A stretch of DNA of 64,000 nt, from positions 248,001 to 312,000 of the forward strand of contig BPIE01000001.1 of the NCBI GenBank assembly GCA_026003935.1, read 5' to 3'. Each line of letters opens with the position of its first letter. Positions within the stretch are counted from its first letter, which is position 1. The notes under the pieces are model-generated. The model saw only the letters and a program-made list of their open reading frames with translations. It did not search any database and was not told the origin of the DNA. This document shows positions 50,732-60,561 of this stretch, in pieces. The DNA is from Tepidiforma sp. Its GTDB lineage: Bacteria > Chloroflexota > Dehalococcoidia > Tepidiformales > Tepidiformaceae. The translations under genes were made by a program, and so were the position numbers.

Positions 50732-50806
50732 TGGTACCCCCGGCAGGAATCGAACCTGCGCCTTCGGCTCCGGAGGCCGACACTCTATCCGCTGAGCTAC
50801 GGGGGC
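50732..50806 (-). tRNA. tRNA-Arg (CCG)
   Basis: Complete cloverleaf on the minus strand: acceptor GCCCCCG with CGGGGGT, anticodon loop CTCCGGA (CCG, reading CGG), T-loop GTTCGATTC, discriminator A and an encoded CCA. Confidence 0.95.
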
Positions 50807-50815
50807 CTGTGCATC

Positions 50816-50821
50816 ATCGTA
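50816..50821 (-). promoter_or_regulatory. Putative -10 box (TACGAT) of tRNA-Arg
   Basis: TACGAT on the minus strand, nine bases before the mature 5' end. No convincing -35 box was found. Confidence 0.35.
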
Positions 50822-50861
50822 GCGCCAAGCCGCGAACCACGCACCCCGCTGTGTCGGTTTG

Positions 50862-51803
50862 TCAGGCGCGGGAGATGGCGATGAGCGCGGCCAGGAGAAG
50901 AACGCCTTGGAGCAGCGCTCCACTCGCGAAGAGCCACAGCCCGGCCGCCCGCTCGACGGCGTGGAGGGCGGTGCCGGCGATGACGTTGCCCGCATAAATC
51001 GCGGCGGCCAAGTAGGCGATGCCGAGAAGCTCCTCACGGTTCCCAACGCGGACGATGCCTCCGAGAGCAGGGAACGACAGTTCGACGACGTCCGGGAGGC
51101 CGGGGTAGGACGTGAAGACATAGCCGCACGCGAGGGCGCACAGGAGTGCGCCTGCGCCAAGGGTCCAGAGGGCGGCGCGGTCCTGCCATAGGGGGAGCGA
51201 GGCCGGACCGACGCCTACCGACCGCTGTTCGCCACGGTCGTCGACCGGCGCGAGCGCAGCGCGCGCCTGGATGGCCTCGGCGAAGCTCGCCTGGTCTTCG
51301 ACGGTGAGACCGTAGGCCTCTCCATCGGTGACGACGTAGAGGAGCTCTTCCGGGGTCGCGTGGGTCGAGTAGAAAAGCGTATAGCCGACGCGCTTCACGT
51401 CGGCGGCGCCAACATGGCAGCCCCACCAGTTGAGCCCCGAGACCTCAGGCGGGTCGAGCGTACGGCCGGGAACGAGCCGCTGGATGGAGCCGATGGGCAC
51501 GAGAATGCTGCGCCAGCCCCAGCGGACCTCGAGCGTGTCCGGATGCACGATGTAGGCCAGACGGGCCACATTGACGGCCCATGTCGCGAAGAGACCTGCC
51601 AGCAACAGGGCGGCGGCTGCAACCACCCACGCGAGGAACGTTTTGAACTCGGGCTGCGCACCCTGGGCAACGTTGAAGGCAATCGCCGCTACGACGAGCG
51701 CCCAGGTTGCGAAGGCGCCGCCGATGATGACCCCCGTCGCCCGGGGAGGGCGAAAGACGATAGCGCTCAGTTCGTCACGCGGACGCGCGCCGGCGTGCAC
51801 CAT
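50862..51803 (-). CDS. PH-domain-like membrane protein
   Basis: 313-residue membrane protein with two N-terminal helices (about 23-45 and 55-85), a central soluble bacterial PH-like domain (I-V-H-P-D-T-L-E-V-R-W-G-W-R-S-I-L-V-P to about residue 190), and three C-terminal helices. Bacterial PH domains of this sort occur in uncharacterised membrane proteins. The ATG at 51803 overlaps the 3' end of ilvE by 37 nt; no other good start was seen. The gene is in the ilvE operon by position, but its role is unknown. Confidence 0.72.
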   Translation of the reverse strand: MVHAGARPRDELSAIVFRPPRATGVIIGGAFATWALVVAAIAFNVAQGAQPEFKTFLAWVVAAAALLLAGLFATWAVNVARLAYIVHPDTLEVRWGWRSILVPIGSIQRLVPGRTLDPPEVSGLNWWGCHVGAADVKRVGYTLFYSTHATPEELLYVVTDGEAYGLTVEDQASFAEAIQARAALAPVDDRGEQRSVGVGPASLPLWQDRAALWTLGAGALLCALACGYVFTSYPGLPDVVELSFPALGGIVRVGNREELLGIAYLAAAIYAGNVIAGTALHAVERAAGLWLFASGALLQGVLLLAALIAISRA

Positions 51804-52693
51804 TCGCGGTATTTCTCGTTCCTGCCCCGGATGCAGTCGTAGTAGAGCTGGCTCAGCTTTTGGGTGATGGGGCCTGGCCGGCCGTCACCGACGGGGCGCC
51901 GGTCGATTTCGACAACGGGCGTGAGGTGGGCCGCGGTGCCCGTCATGAACACCTCATCGGCGACGTAGAGCTCCGTGCGGTCGATTTCGCGTTCCACGAG
52001 CTCGATGCCGAGCTCGTTCCGGGCAAGCTCGACGACGCTCCGGGCGGTGATGCCCTCCAGCACGTTGTCGGCAGGGGTCGGTGTGATGAGGCGGCCGTTA
52101 CGGACGATGAAGATGTTTTCGCCGCTTCCTTCAGAGACGTGGCCGTTCTCGTTGAGCATGATTGCCTCATCGAAGCCGTTGGCATTGGCTTCGGTCTTCG
52201 CGAGAGCGCTGTTTACGTAGATGCCGGTCACTTTCGCACGCGGTGGGATGCCGGTGTCCTGGACGCGGCGCCACGTGCTCGTGTGACACCGGGCAACTTC
52301 TGGAAGGTAGGCCGGGAACGGCGTGAGGAAGATGAGCGTGTCGCTCTCGAGGTTATGGAGGCGAACGCCGAGCTGTTCGCTCGACAGGTACACCATGGGC
52401 CGCAGGTAAACGTCTTCGGTGAAACCGCTGCGTTCGACGAGCTCGATGGCGATCTCGCACAGCCGGTCGACGGTGTCGTGCATCTGGAGCATGAGGATTT
52501 TTGCGCTTTGCGCCAGCCGCTCGAAGTGCTCGCGCATGCGGAAGAGGTAGACCGTCTGGTCGTCCGGGTTCCAGTTGCCGCGGATGCCTTCGAATACTGC
52601 CGTACCGTAGTTGAAGGCGTGGGTCATGACGCCGATCTTTGCCTCGCTCAGCGGCACGATGTTTCCCTTGAAGTACGCGTACGGTGTTGGCAT
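51767..52693 (-). CDS. ilvE: Branched-chain amino acid aminotransferase
   Basis: 308-residue fold type IV PLP enzyme for the last step of valine, leucine and isoleucine synthesis. The start A-Y-F-K-G-N-I-V-P, G-T-A-V-F-E-G-I-R-G, the PLP Lys in R-A-K-V-T-G, and the signature N-E-N-G-H-V-S-E-G-S-G-E-N-I-F are all IlvE-like. Length is normal. GAGGAGA lies before the ATG at 52693. A PH-domain protein gene overlaps the 3' end. Confidence 0.94.
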   Translation of the reverse strand: MPTPYAYFKGNIVPLSEAKIGVMTHAFNYGTAVFEGIRGNWNPDDQTVYLFRMREHFERLAQSAKILMLQMHDTVDRLCEIAIELVERSGFTEDVYLRPMVYLSSEQLGVRLHNLESDTLIFLTPFPAYLPEVARCHTSTWRRVQDTGIPPRAKVTGIYVNSALAKTEANANGFDEAIMLNENGHVSEGSGENIFIVRNGRLITPTPADNVLEGITARSVVELARNELGIELVEREIDRTELYVADEVFMTGTAAHLTPVVEIDRRPVGDGRPGPITQKLSQLYYDCIRGRNEKYREWCTPARVRVTN

Positions 52694-52758
52694 TGGTCTC
52701 CTCGTCCCGGCGGTTCGGGGTTTCCGCAAGTATACGCCGCAGGCGTCTTGCGATCGGC

Positions 52759-53184
52759 CTACTCGAGCCCCCTGCTAAAGAACGTGGGCTCCCGGCATTC
52801 AGTGATTGACGGCTCGAGGGCTGCAAGACGGCGCCGGGCGTCGTCGGGCGGCAGCGGGGGGGTCGTCGTCACGACAGACGTGGGGTCCTTGACGGCTGCC
52901 TCGAGGTAGGCAACGAAGCGCTGGTTATATTCGGCCAGGTCGGGGGGCGGGTCGATTGCGCGCATCGTGGCCGCGAATTCTTCGATGACCGCAGCGATGG
53001 CGTCGGGGGTGGTGGCGCTCATGAGTGCATCGGTCACGCGGTCGACGCCGGTGCAAACGGTCCGGAGGTAGTCCTCATCGTTGCCGGTGCCCGTGGGACC
53101 AGCGTCGCTGCCGCCGCGGCAGCCGGAGAACGCTGCGGCGCCTAAAAGCACCAGCGAGAAGCACGGCAGCACGGCGCGACGCAC
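52759..53184 (-). CDS. Small unknown lipoprotein
   Basis: 141-residue secreted protein with a textbook lipoprotein signal: V-R-R start, hydrophobic core, and F-S-G-C with lipid Cys C22. The mature part is helical and acidic, with two Cys (C-T-G-V and T-E-C-R) that could pair. No family is recognised. The GTG at 53184 is chosen because it gives the ideal signal peptide and lies 6 nt from TACCAT at 53191-53196; the GTG at 53199 is an alternative. Confidence 0.68.
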   Translation of the reverse strand: MRRAVLPCFSLVLLGAAAFSGCRGGSDAGPTGTGNDEDYLRTVCTGVDRVTDALMSATTPDAIAAVIEEFAATMRAIDPPPDLAEYNQRFVAYLEAAVKDPTSVVTTTPPLPPDDARRRLAALEPSITECREPTFFSRGLE

Positions 53185-53190
53185 AGGTGG

Positions 53191-53196
53191 ATGGTA
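53191..53196 (-). promoter_or_regulatory. Putative -10 box (TACCAT) of the lipoprotein gene
   Basis: TACCAT on the minus strand ends 6 nt before the GTG at 53184, the same hexamer and spacing as the formate dehydrogenase operon promoter. Confidence 0.4.
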
Positions 53197-53233
53197 CACC
53201 GGCCGCGACTTTTGCGGGTCGAACGCACTTGAC

Positions 53234-54094
53234 CTACAGGAGGACGCGGCGGGCAGGAGAGCGTGGTTCCCGGCGCCAGTTGACCACGAGCGTGCGGCTC
53301 TCGCCGCCGACCTCGACAGTTTCGAGGCGGCATCGGTCGCGCCGGTCGATGGCGCGGGCGGCGCGTTCGGCCCACGGACCCGTCTCCGCGGGCATGGGCG
53401 GCAAGGACGGCCCGGCCTCAGCGAAATACTCCGCGTGGGCAAGGCCCAACCTCAGCAGCCACCCCAAGACGAGCTCGGCCAGCCCAAGGTGGAAATCCCG
53501 GTCGGCGAATGTGGCGCGATAGCGCTCGGCGTTGGATTCGGACGCGGTGAGCAGCGCCGTGACGCCGATGTGCGGGAGGGCGAACTCCGACGCCTCTCGG
53601 TAGACCACTCCGAGCCCGGGGGACGCGGCGAGGGTTTCGGCTGAGCGGAATTGATGGAGGCGGAACTCCGTTGCGTGGTGCTCGTGGGCCTCGCGGAGAC
53701 CGCCGTTGTCGAGCCAGGCGCTCCACTCGGCAGCGCCGTCGCGGAGGTGTGCGACGGCAGCCGCTTCGAAATCTGCCGCTGCCCTGGTGAGCACGGCAGC
53801 CGAGGAATAGTCGCCCCACTCGGCGGCGTGCAGGGCCTGCAGCCGGGCGAGCCAGCCCCGGGACCAGGGGCCGAAGACCGCCGCCGCTACCCGATTCCGA
53901 AACTTCGCTCCTGAGGCCGACTCGGCGTGCCCCGCTTCGAGCCGGAGCCCTTCGAGCACGAGCTCGACATCCTCTCCCAAGAGGAACCCCGTCTGCCGGA
54001 ACGCGTTGGCACTCCCTGCAAGCTCTGCAGGGGGCTTTGGCGCCCGGGAGACGCTGGTTTCGACGCGAGGCGGCGAAATCCGGTGTCCGCTCAT
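53234..54094 (-). CDS. Unknown helical protein coupled to DinB
   Basis: 286-residue protein I do not recognise. It looks almost wholly helical, with many Ala, Glu and Leu and several His (A-H-E-H-H-A-T-E-F near 140). The His-rich helices and coupling to a DinB-family gene suggest a related four-helix-bundle, metal-binding protein, perhaps with two bundles. That is inference from composition only. Its ATG overlaps the DinB gene stop by 4 nt. Confidence 0.55.
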   Translation of the reverse strand: MSGHRISPPRVETSVSRAPKPPAELAGSANAFRQTGFLLGEDVELVLEGLRLEAGHAESASGAKFRNRVAAAVFGPWSRGWLARLQALHAAEWGDYSSAAVLTRAAADFEAAAVAHLRDGAAEWSAWLDNGGLREAHEHHATEFRLHQFRSAETLAASPGLGVVYREASEFALPHIGVTALLTASESNAERYRATFADRDFHLGLAELVLGWLLRLGLAHAEYFAEAGPSLPPMPAETGPWAERAARAIDRRDRCRLETVEVGGESRTLVVNWRREPRSPARRVLL

Positions 54095-54663
54095 TCCGCC
54101 GGGTTCATCGCGGCCTGGTAGCGGGAAACGACCGGGTCGGTGAGCCAGTCGCGGAGCTGGTCGGCGCGCTCCGGCAGGGCGCGGACCATGTCTGCGACGT
54201 GGATGGGGTCGTGCTTGCACCAGCCGCGCAGGTACATGAGCAGGGGCATGCTCGCAGGCGGCCGCTTGGCGTCGCCCATGAACCGAATGGTGCGCTGGAG
54301 CTCATCCTCGGTGAGCGCGAGCAGTTCGTTCTTGAGCTCCTGCCGCTCGGCGCGGGCTTCTTCGAGCAGCTGCTCGACAGTTCGGCCGCGGCGCTCCTGT
54401 ACGCGGTGCTCGTTCCAGTCGTCCACATCGAACGGCGCTCCGTCGGCGTTGCGCAGGCCGGGGTCGTCGCCCCGCTTCACTGAGCGGAACATCTCGGCGA
54501 TGGGCCGGTCGATCGTGGCGAGATGGGCGATGAAGTCACGGACGAGCCACGTCGAGCCGGGAACGGGCCGCTCGAGCTCTTCGGCGGTCAACGAACGGCA
54601 GAAGGCTTCGAAGCGCTGACGGTGGTCATCGAGTTCGGCAACGATGGCAGCCAGTTCGGACAT
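54091..54663 (-). CDS. DinB/mycothiol-dependent-type four-helix protein
   Basis: 190-residue DinB-superfamily protein. W-L-V-R-D-F-I-A-H-L-A-T-I-D and the C-terminal H-D-P-I-H-V-A-D-M give the metal-binding His pattern of this fold. Known members are thiol-dependent S-transferases or isomerases (mycothiol, bacillithiol); the thiol used here, if any, is unknown. The gene is coupled to the following unknown helical protein. Weak Shine-Dalgarno; the ATG at 54663 gives a typical family start. Confidence 0.75.
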   Translation of the reverse strand: MSELAAIVAELDDHRQRFEAFCRSLTAEELERPVPGSTWLVRDFIAHLATIDRPIAEMFRSVKRGDDPGLRNADGAPFDVDDWNEHRVQERRGRTVEQLLEEARAERQELKNELLALTEDELQRTIRFMGDAKRPPASMPLLMYLRGWCKHDPIHVADMVRALPERADQLRDWLTDPVVSRYQAAMNPAE

Positions 54664-54696
54664 GGTACATCAACCGCAGATGGAATCAGGTGGACG

Positions 54697-55179
54697 TTAC
54701 TCGCAGGAGGCAGGCCCGTCGACCGATGCATCAGCGGGGGGCTCCGGCGCTCGCCGCCAACGCCTGACGACGGGGTCGTCTGCCGATTCGGGAAGGGCTG
54801 CGAGCAGCGGTTCGCGAGCGCGGGAGTAGAGTGCGGCCGCCTCCCACAGGCGCTGCAGCCTGCCCGGCTCAACGCCACCTTCGGGGAGGGCCGTTGCGGC
54901 ACTGAAGAGCCGGCGCAACGCCTGCCGGCTCAGCTCGATTGCCGATTCACCGTCCGGTGGCTCGGCGGGCTGCGGCGCGCCGGCGGTGTTGCCGGGCTCG
55001 AGGCTCGCGGCGAGGTCATCAAGGGCAGCGGCAAGGTCGGTCAACACGCGGGCGACGGTGGCGCCCATTCCAGGGACCTCGCGCCCACAGGCCTCGGACG
55101 GGGCGAGACGGAGCATGTGCAGGACCACTGCCTGCTCGTACATTACCCGGTCGAGGGCAGCGCGCACCGCTGGATGCAT
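54697..55179 (-). CDS. Unknown helical protein downstream of enolase
   Basis: 160-residue protein that I cannot assign. Helical N-terminus (R-A-A-L-D-R-V-M-Y-E-Q-A-V-V-L-H-M-L-R), an Ala-rich middle and a Pro/Arg-rich end. The ATG at 55179 lies one nucleotide after the enolase stop, so it is probably in the eno operon, although no good Shine-Dalgarno is visible. The frame remains open upstream within eno. Confidence 0.55.
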   Translation of the reverse strand: MHPAVRAALDRVMYEQAVVLHMLRLAPSEACGREVPGMGATVARVLTDLAAALDDLAASLEPGNTAGAPQPAEPPDGESAIELSRQALRRLFSAATALPEGGVEPGRLQRLWEAAALYSRAREPLLAALPESADDPVVRRWRRAPEPPADASVDGPASCE

Positions 55180-55180
55180 G

Positions 55181-57041
<1,861 letters not shown>

Positions 57042-57129
57042 CTGTAACGGCTCCGCGGTGTGGTGGGCGCTTGCGCCGCTGGCAGTGTACCGCGCCCGAC
57101 CTTTACGGGCCGCCCGGCGGAGTGTCTGG

Positions 57130-57161
57130 TAGACTGACGATGCCCGGCTGCCGCGCCGGGC
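57130..57161 (+). promoter_or_regulatory. -10 box and 5' hairpin of the CoA-binding protein gene
   Basis: TAGACT (57130-57135) would start transcription near 57142, exactly where GCCCGGC (57142-57148) and GCCGGGC (57155-57161) form a stem-loop followed by TTT. This may be a 5' mRNA stabilising hairpin or an attenuator. Confidence 0.45.
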
Positions 57162-57195
57162 TTTCGTGCGCCACGAACCACCCCGGAGAAGCGAC

Positions 57196-58617
57196 ATGAC
57201 CGCCCCTGCCCTCGACTTCATCTTCCATCCGCGTTCGATCGCGATTGCCGGCGTCTCTGCGAAGGAGGGAGCCGGCTTCGGCGGCGGCGGTTTCGTCGCC
57301 TCGCTGCAGGAGATCGGGTTTCGCGGGCCGATCTTTCTCATCCATCCCACGGCCCCAGCCATCCGCGGCCTGAAGTGCTACCGGTCACTGCGGGACATCC
57401 CCGACGATGTCGATTATGTCATATCTTCTGTGCCCGCGCGGCTCGTACCGCAGCTGCTCGAGGACTGCATCGCGAAGGGCGTGCGCGTGCTTCATCTTTT
57501 CACGGCAGGCTTCACGGAAACGGGGGATGCTGAGCGGGCAAAGATGGAGCAGGCGATCGTGGCCCGAGCAAGGGAGGCTGGGATTCGCATCATCGGCCCG
57601 AACTGCATGGGGCTGTACGTCCCAGCGTCGCGGCTGGCGATGATGCCGGGGCAGCCGCCCGAGCCGGGCCCCGTCGGCATGGTGTCGCAGTCCGGCATGA
57701 ATGCGGGTGAGTTCGTGCGGTATGCGACACCGCGAGGCGTCCGTTGCTCGAAAGTGATCAGCTTTGGCAACGGGGCCGACCTGAAGGCGGCGGATTTCCT
57801 CGAGTACCTTTCCGATGACCCGGAAACCGGCATCATCGTCTCGTATCTCGAGGGCATTCAGGAGGGGCCGCGGCTGGCGCGCGTCATACGAGCTACGGCA
57901 GCGCGGAAGCCGCTCGTCATCCTGAAGAGCGGGCGGACGGAAGCCGGCTCGCGGGCTGCCAATTCGCACACGGCCTCACTTGCCGGCTCGCTGCAGGTCT
58001 TCGATGCGCTCTGCCGCCAGGCCGGGGCGATTCGGGTGGAGAGCCTCGAGGAGCTGACGGATATGGCTGTGACCTTCCAGTTCGTGCGGAAACTGCGGGG
58101 CCCGAACATCGTGGTGGTCGGCGGGGGAGGGGGCGCGAGCGTCCTCGCAGCCGACGACCTCGCGGCGGCCGGTCTCAGTCTGCCGCCCCTGCTGCCGGAG
58201 ACGCAGGAAGCGCTCTCGAAAGTGACCCACGAGGCGGGGACCAGCATCCGAAATCCGATCGACACGACGTCAGTCTGGGAAGAGGAGGGCTTCGAGGCCA
58301 CCTTCCGCCCAGTCGCTGAGGCCCCGAACGTAGATGTTGTTCTCTACCACACCAGCTTCGGTTCAGGACCGATGGCACGCCTGGGCGATGCCAGGGCGCG
58401 GATGTCCCGCCAGGCCCAGACTCTCGGACGCATCCAGGAGGAGACCGGGAAACCCATCGTCGTGGCGATTCGACCGGCTACCAATGTCGAAGGCTTCCAG
58501 CAGTCGCTTGATTTTCAGGAGCTTTGCTGGAGGGCAGGACTGGCAACGTATCCGTCAATCGCCCGGGCGGGCGTCGCGCTCGGGCATCTTCTCCGGTGGC
58601 AGCGCATGCACGCATGA
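57196..58617 (+). CDS. CoA-binding / NDP-forming acyl-CoA synthetase alpha-like protein
   Basis: 473-residue protein made of a CoA-binding Rossmann domain (about 1-130: F-H-P-R-S-I-A-I-A-G-V-S) and succinyl-CoA-synthetase-like flavodoxin domains. The phosphohistidine of ADP-forming acyl-CoA synthetases is present as H258 in A-N-S-H-T-A-S-L-A-G. The ATP-grasp beta part is absent and no beta-subunit gene is adjacent, so it may work with a distant partner. GGAGAAG supports the ATG at 57196. It ends in an ATGA overlap with the hemA-like gene. Confidence 0.85.
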   Translation: MTAPALDFIFHPRSIAIAGVSAKEGAGFGGGGFVASLQEIGFRGPIFLIHPTAPAIRGLKCYRSLRDIPDDVDYVISSVPARLVPQLLEDCIAKGVRVLHLFTAGFTETGDAERAKMEQAIVARAREAGIRIIGPNCMGLYVPASRLAMMPGQPPEPGPVGMVSQSGMNAGEFVRYATPRGVRCSKVISFGNGADLKAADFLEYLSDDPETGIIVSYLEGIQEGPRLARVIRATAARKPLVILKSGRTEAGSRAANSHTASLAGSLQVFDALCRQAGAIRVESLEELTDMAVTFQFVRKLRGPNIVVVGGGGGASVLAADDLAAAGLSLPPLLPETQEALSKVTHEAGTSIRNPIDTTSVWEEEGFEATFRPVAEAPNVDVVLYHTSFGSGPMARLGDARARMSRQAQTLGRIQEETGKPIVVAIRPATNVEGFQQSLDFQELCWRAGLATYPSIARAGVALGHLLRWQRMHA

Positions 58618-59804
58618 CTTTCGGTGGGGCGCTAAAGTCGATACACTTTGTCGACAATATGCCAGCGCCTTCCTGGCTCCGCGAGTTTCGCGCATGTGCG
58701 TGGCGAACCATCGGCCTTGATGCTGGTTCGCTCGCCGTCGTCGAGGCGTGCGCGCGCGCAACGCACGAGGGAGACGCGATGGTCCAGAGCTGCCAGCGGC
58801 TCGAGGCGTATGGCATCGGCCCGTGTGTCTGCGACGCCCCCCGCAAGCTCTACGGGCTGGAGGCGCTCGAACGCCTGGCCTGTGTGGCAGCGGGCCTCGA
58901 CTCGGTCATCCTCGGGGAAGAGCAGATTCTTGGGCAGGTGCGGTCGGCGTTTCGCGACACCCGGGGAAGGCTGCGCGCTGCGGGGGACGCGGCGCTCGCA
59001 GCTGCGCGGGACGCGCGCCGAGCGTTCCCCTCGAGAAGTCACGCCGGGCATCTGCTCGACCGGGCGCTGAGCGACCTTGGCCTGCCGGCCCGGGGCGTAC
59101 TGCTGGTATTGGGCACAGGTGCGATGGGCCGACTGGTCGCGCAGCGGGGCCAGGAGCTCGGTTTCGATGTGCTGCTTGCGGGCCGGCGCGACCCGGGACT
59201 CGGCATCCGGTACATCCCGCTGGAGGCCGTCGGTGAGCTCAACTCGGCAGACGTCGTCGTGGGCTGCCTCGGCTCCGGGGCGGGGATGATCGACACCCGA
59301 CACTTGCCGCCGGCGCGCCTGTTCCTCGACCTCGGGACGCCGAGGAATTTCGCCGATGGGCCGGGGGTGCCCGTGGTGGGCCTCGCCGACCTGCTCGCTG
59401 CCGAAGAGCGGCGGCCGCACGCCGCCGCATTGCGGGGCCGGCTCGCGGGGCTCGTCTCAGCCCGGCTCGAGGCGCGGCTCGCCCGGCTTTCAGAGGACGC
59501 TCAATCCCCGGTCGGCCGCTTCCGAATGGCCTTCGAGCACGTTCGCGTGGAAGCCTTGCAGCGCGCGATGGAGAACCACCCCGCTGCCGACCCCTCGACC
59601 GTAGACCGCGCACTGCGCTCCGCCGCTAACCGTCTTCTTCATGACCTGACTTCCGCCATGCGCCAACCAGGCGGCGATGAGCTGGCTCGGAAGGCGGTCG
59701 AGGCGCTCACCGCGGAGCGGACGGCTAGCGGCGCCGGCCGGGGCTCAAGCCCGGTCCAGCGCAGCCGGGAGGGGGCGGCTGACAGCGCGGGCACCATGCC
59801 GTAA
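58614..59804 (+). CDS. hemA: Divergent glutamyl-tRNA reductase
   Basis: 396-residue GluTR-like protein for the first committed step of tetrapyrrole synthesis. The catalytic Cys is C60 in Q-S-C-Q-R-L-E (canonical S/T-C-N-R-x-E). A-A-G-L-D-S-V-I-L-G-E-E-Q-I-L-G-Q-V is strongly conserved, and an NADPH-binding domain with V-L-G-T-G-A-M-G-R and a helical dimerisation domain follow. The N-terminus and the Cys motif are clearly diverged, but no other hemA is in the window. ATG overlaps the preceding stop; an ATG at 58659 is an alternative. The 3' end overlaps nei by 80 nt. Confidence 0.82.
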   Translation: MTFGGALKSIHFVDNMPAPSWLREFRACAWRTIGLDAGSLAVVEACARATHEGDAMVQSCQRLEAYGIGPCVCDAPRKLYGLEALERLACVAAGLDSVILGEEQILGQVRSAFRDTRGRLRAAGDAALAAARDARRAFPSRSHAGHLLDRALSDLGLPARGVLLVLGTGAMGRLVAQRGQELGFDVLLAGRRDPGLGIRYIPLEAVGELNSADVVVGCLGSGAGMIDTRHLPPARLFLDLGTPRNFADGPGVPVVGLADLLAAEERRPHAAALRGRLAGLVSARLEARLARLSEDAQSPVGRFRMAFEHVRVEALQRAMENHPAADPSTVDRALRSAANRLLHDLTSAMRQPGGDELARKAVEALTAERTASGAGRGSSPVQRSREGAADSAGTMP

Positions 59805-60561
59805 GTCGGATGTCGACGCCCTGGGGGGCGGAGAGAATCTTCGTTCCGCACCGGCGGCAGGGCTGACCCGCGCGGAGGTAGACGTACATTTCTGGCCGCC
59901 GTGCGAGTCCGCGACCGTTGGGCTTGCCGACGCTCGCGCGCAAGAGGTCGCGGGCGGTCTGGATTAGGCCGAGAAGCTCCTCGTCGGACATGTCGCGCAC
60001 GCGACGCCATGGATAAACCCCGCAGCGGAACAGGGTTTCGTGTTTCCAGATGTTGCCGACGCCAGCCATGACCTGCTGGTCCATCACGGCGTCGCCGATG
60101 GTGAGGTCGGCACGGAGCGGGTCCCGCAACCGCTCGAGCGCCTCGGCGGGGTCGAAGTCGTCTGCGATGAGGTCAGGGCCCAGACCAGCGATCGGCCGGT
60201 GGAGCGTCAACGCTCGAGTCTCGAGGAGCTCGATGACGGGTGCGCTGAAGTTGACCACGACGGCGTCGGCGACCTCGAGGACGAGGCGGGCCTCGGATTC
60301 GGGGCGGCTCCAGGGCTGGCCAGGGCGGTAGACGTGCCAGGTGCCGTACATGCGGAGGTGACCGCGGAGCGCCAGGCCGTTATCGAATTCGATGAAGAGA
60401 TTCTTTCCGAAGGACCTGGCGCCGAGGCACATTGCGCCGGTGAGCCGCTCGACCTGCGGCACGGGCCCCGGACCGTGCGCCCGCGCCGCGAGAATGACCT
60501 TGCCAGCGAGCGCTGCATCCACACGGCGGGCAAACCGGTACAGTGCGTCACCTTCGGGCAC
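59725..60561 (-). CDS. Fpg/Nei-type DNA glycosylase
   Basis: 278-residue bifunctional DNA glycosylase/AP lyase of the Nei type. P2-E3 after the initiator is the catalytic pair (V-P-E-G-D), K53 in S-F-G-K-N-L-F is the conserved Lys, H2TH residues include D-Q-Q-V-M-A-G-V-G-N-I-W, and the C-terminal zinc finger is C-R-R-C...C-P-R-C. The GTG at 60561 is fixed by the mandatory Pro2. It overlaps the lhr stop by 14 nt, so it is coupled to the helicase. It probably repairs oxidised pyrimidines. Confidence 0.92.
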   Translation of the reverse strand: MPEGDALYRFARRVDAALAGKVILAARAHGPGPVPQVERLTGAMCLGARSFGKNLFIEFDNGLALRGHLRMYGTWHVYRPGQPWSRPESEARLVLEVADAVVVNFSAPVIELLETRALTLHRPIAGLGPDLIADDFDPAEALERLRDPLRADLTIGDAVMDQQVMAGVGNIWKHETLFRCGVYPWRRVRDMSDEELLGLIQTARDLLRASVGKPNGRGLARRPEMYVYLRAGQPCRRCGTKILSAPQGVDIRLTAWCPRCQPPPPGCAGPGLSPGRRR

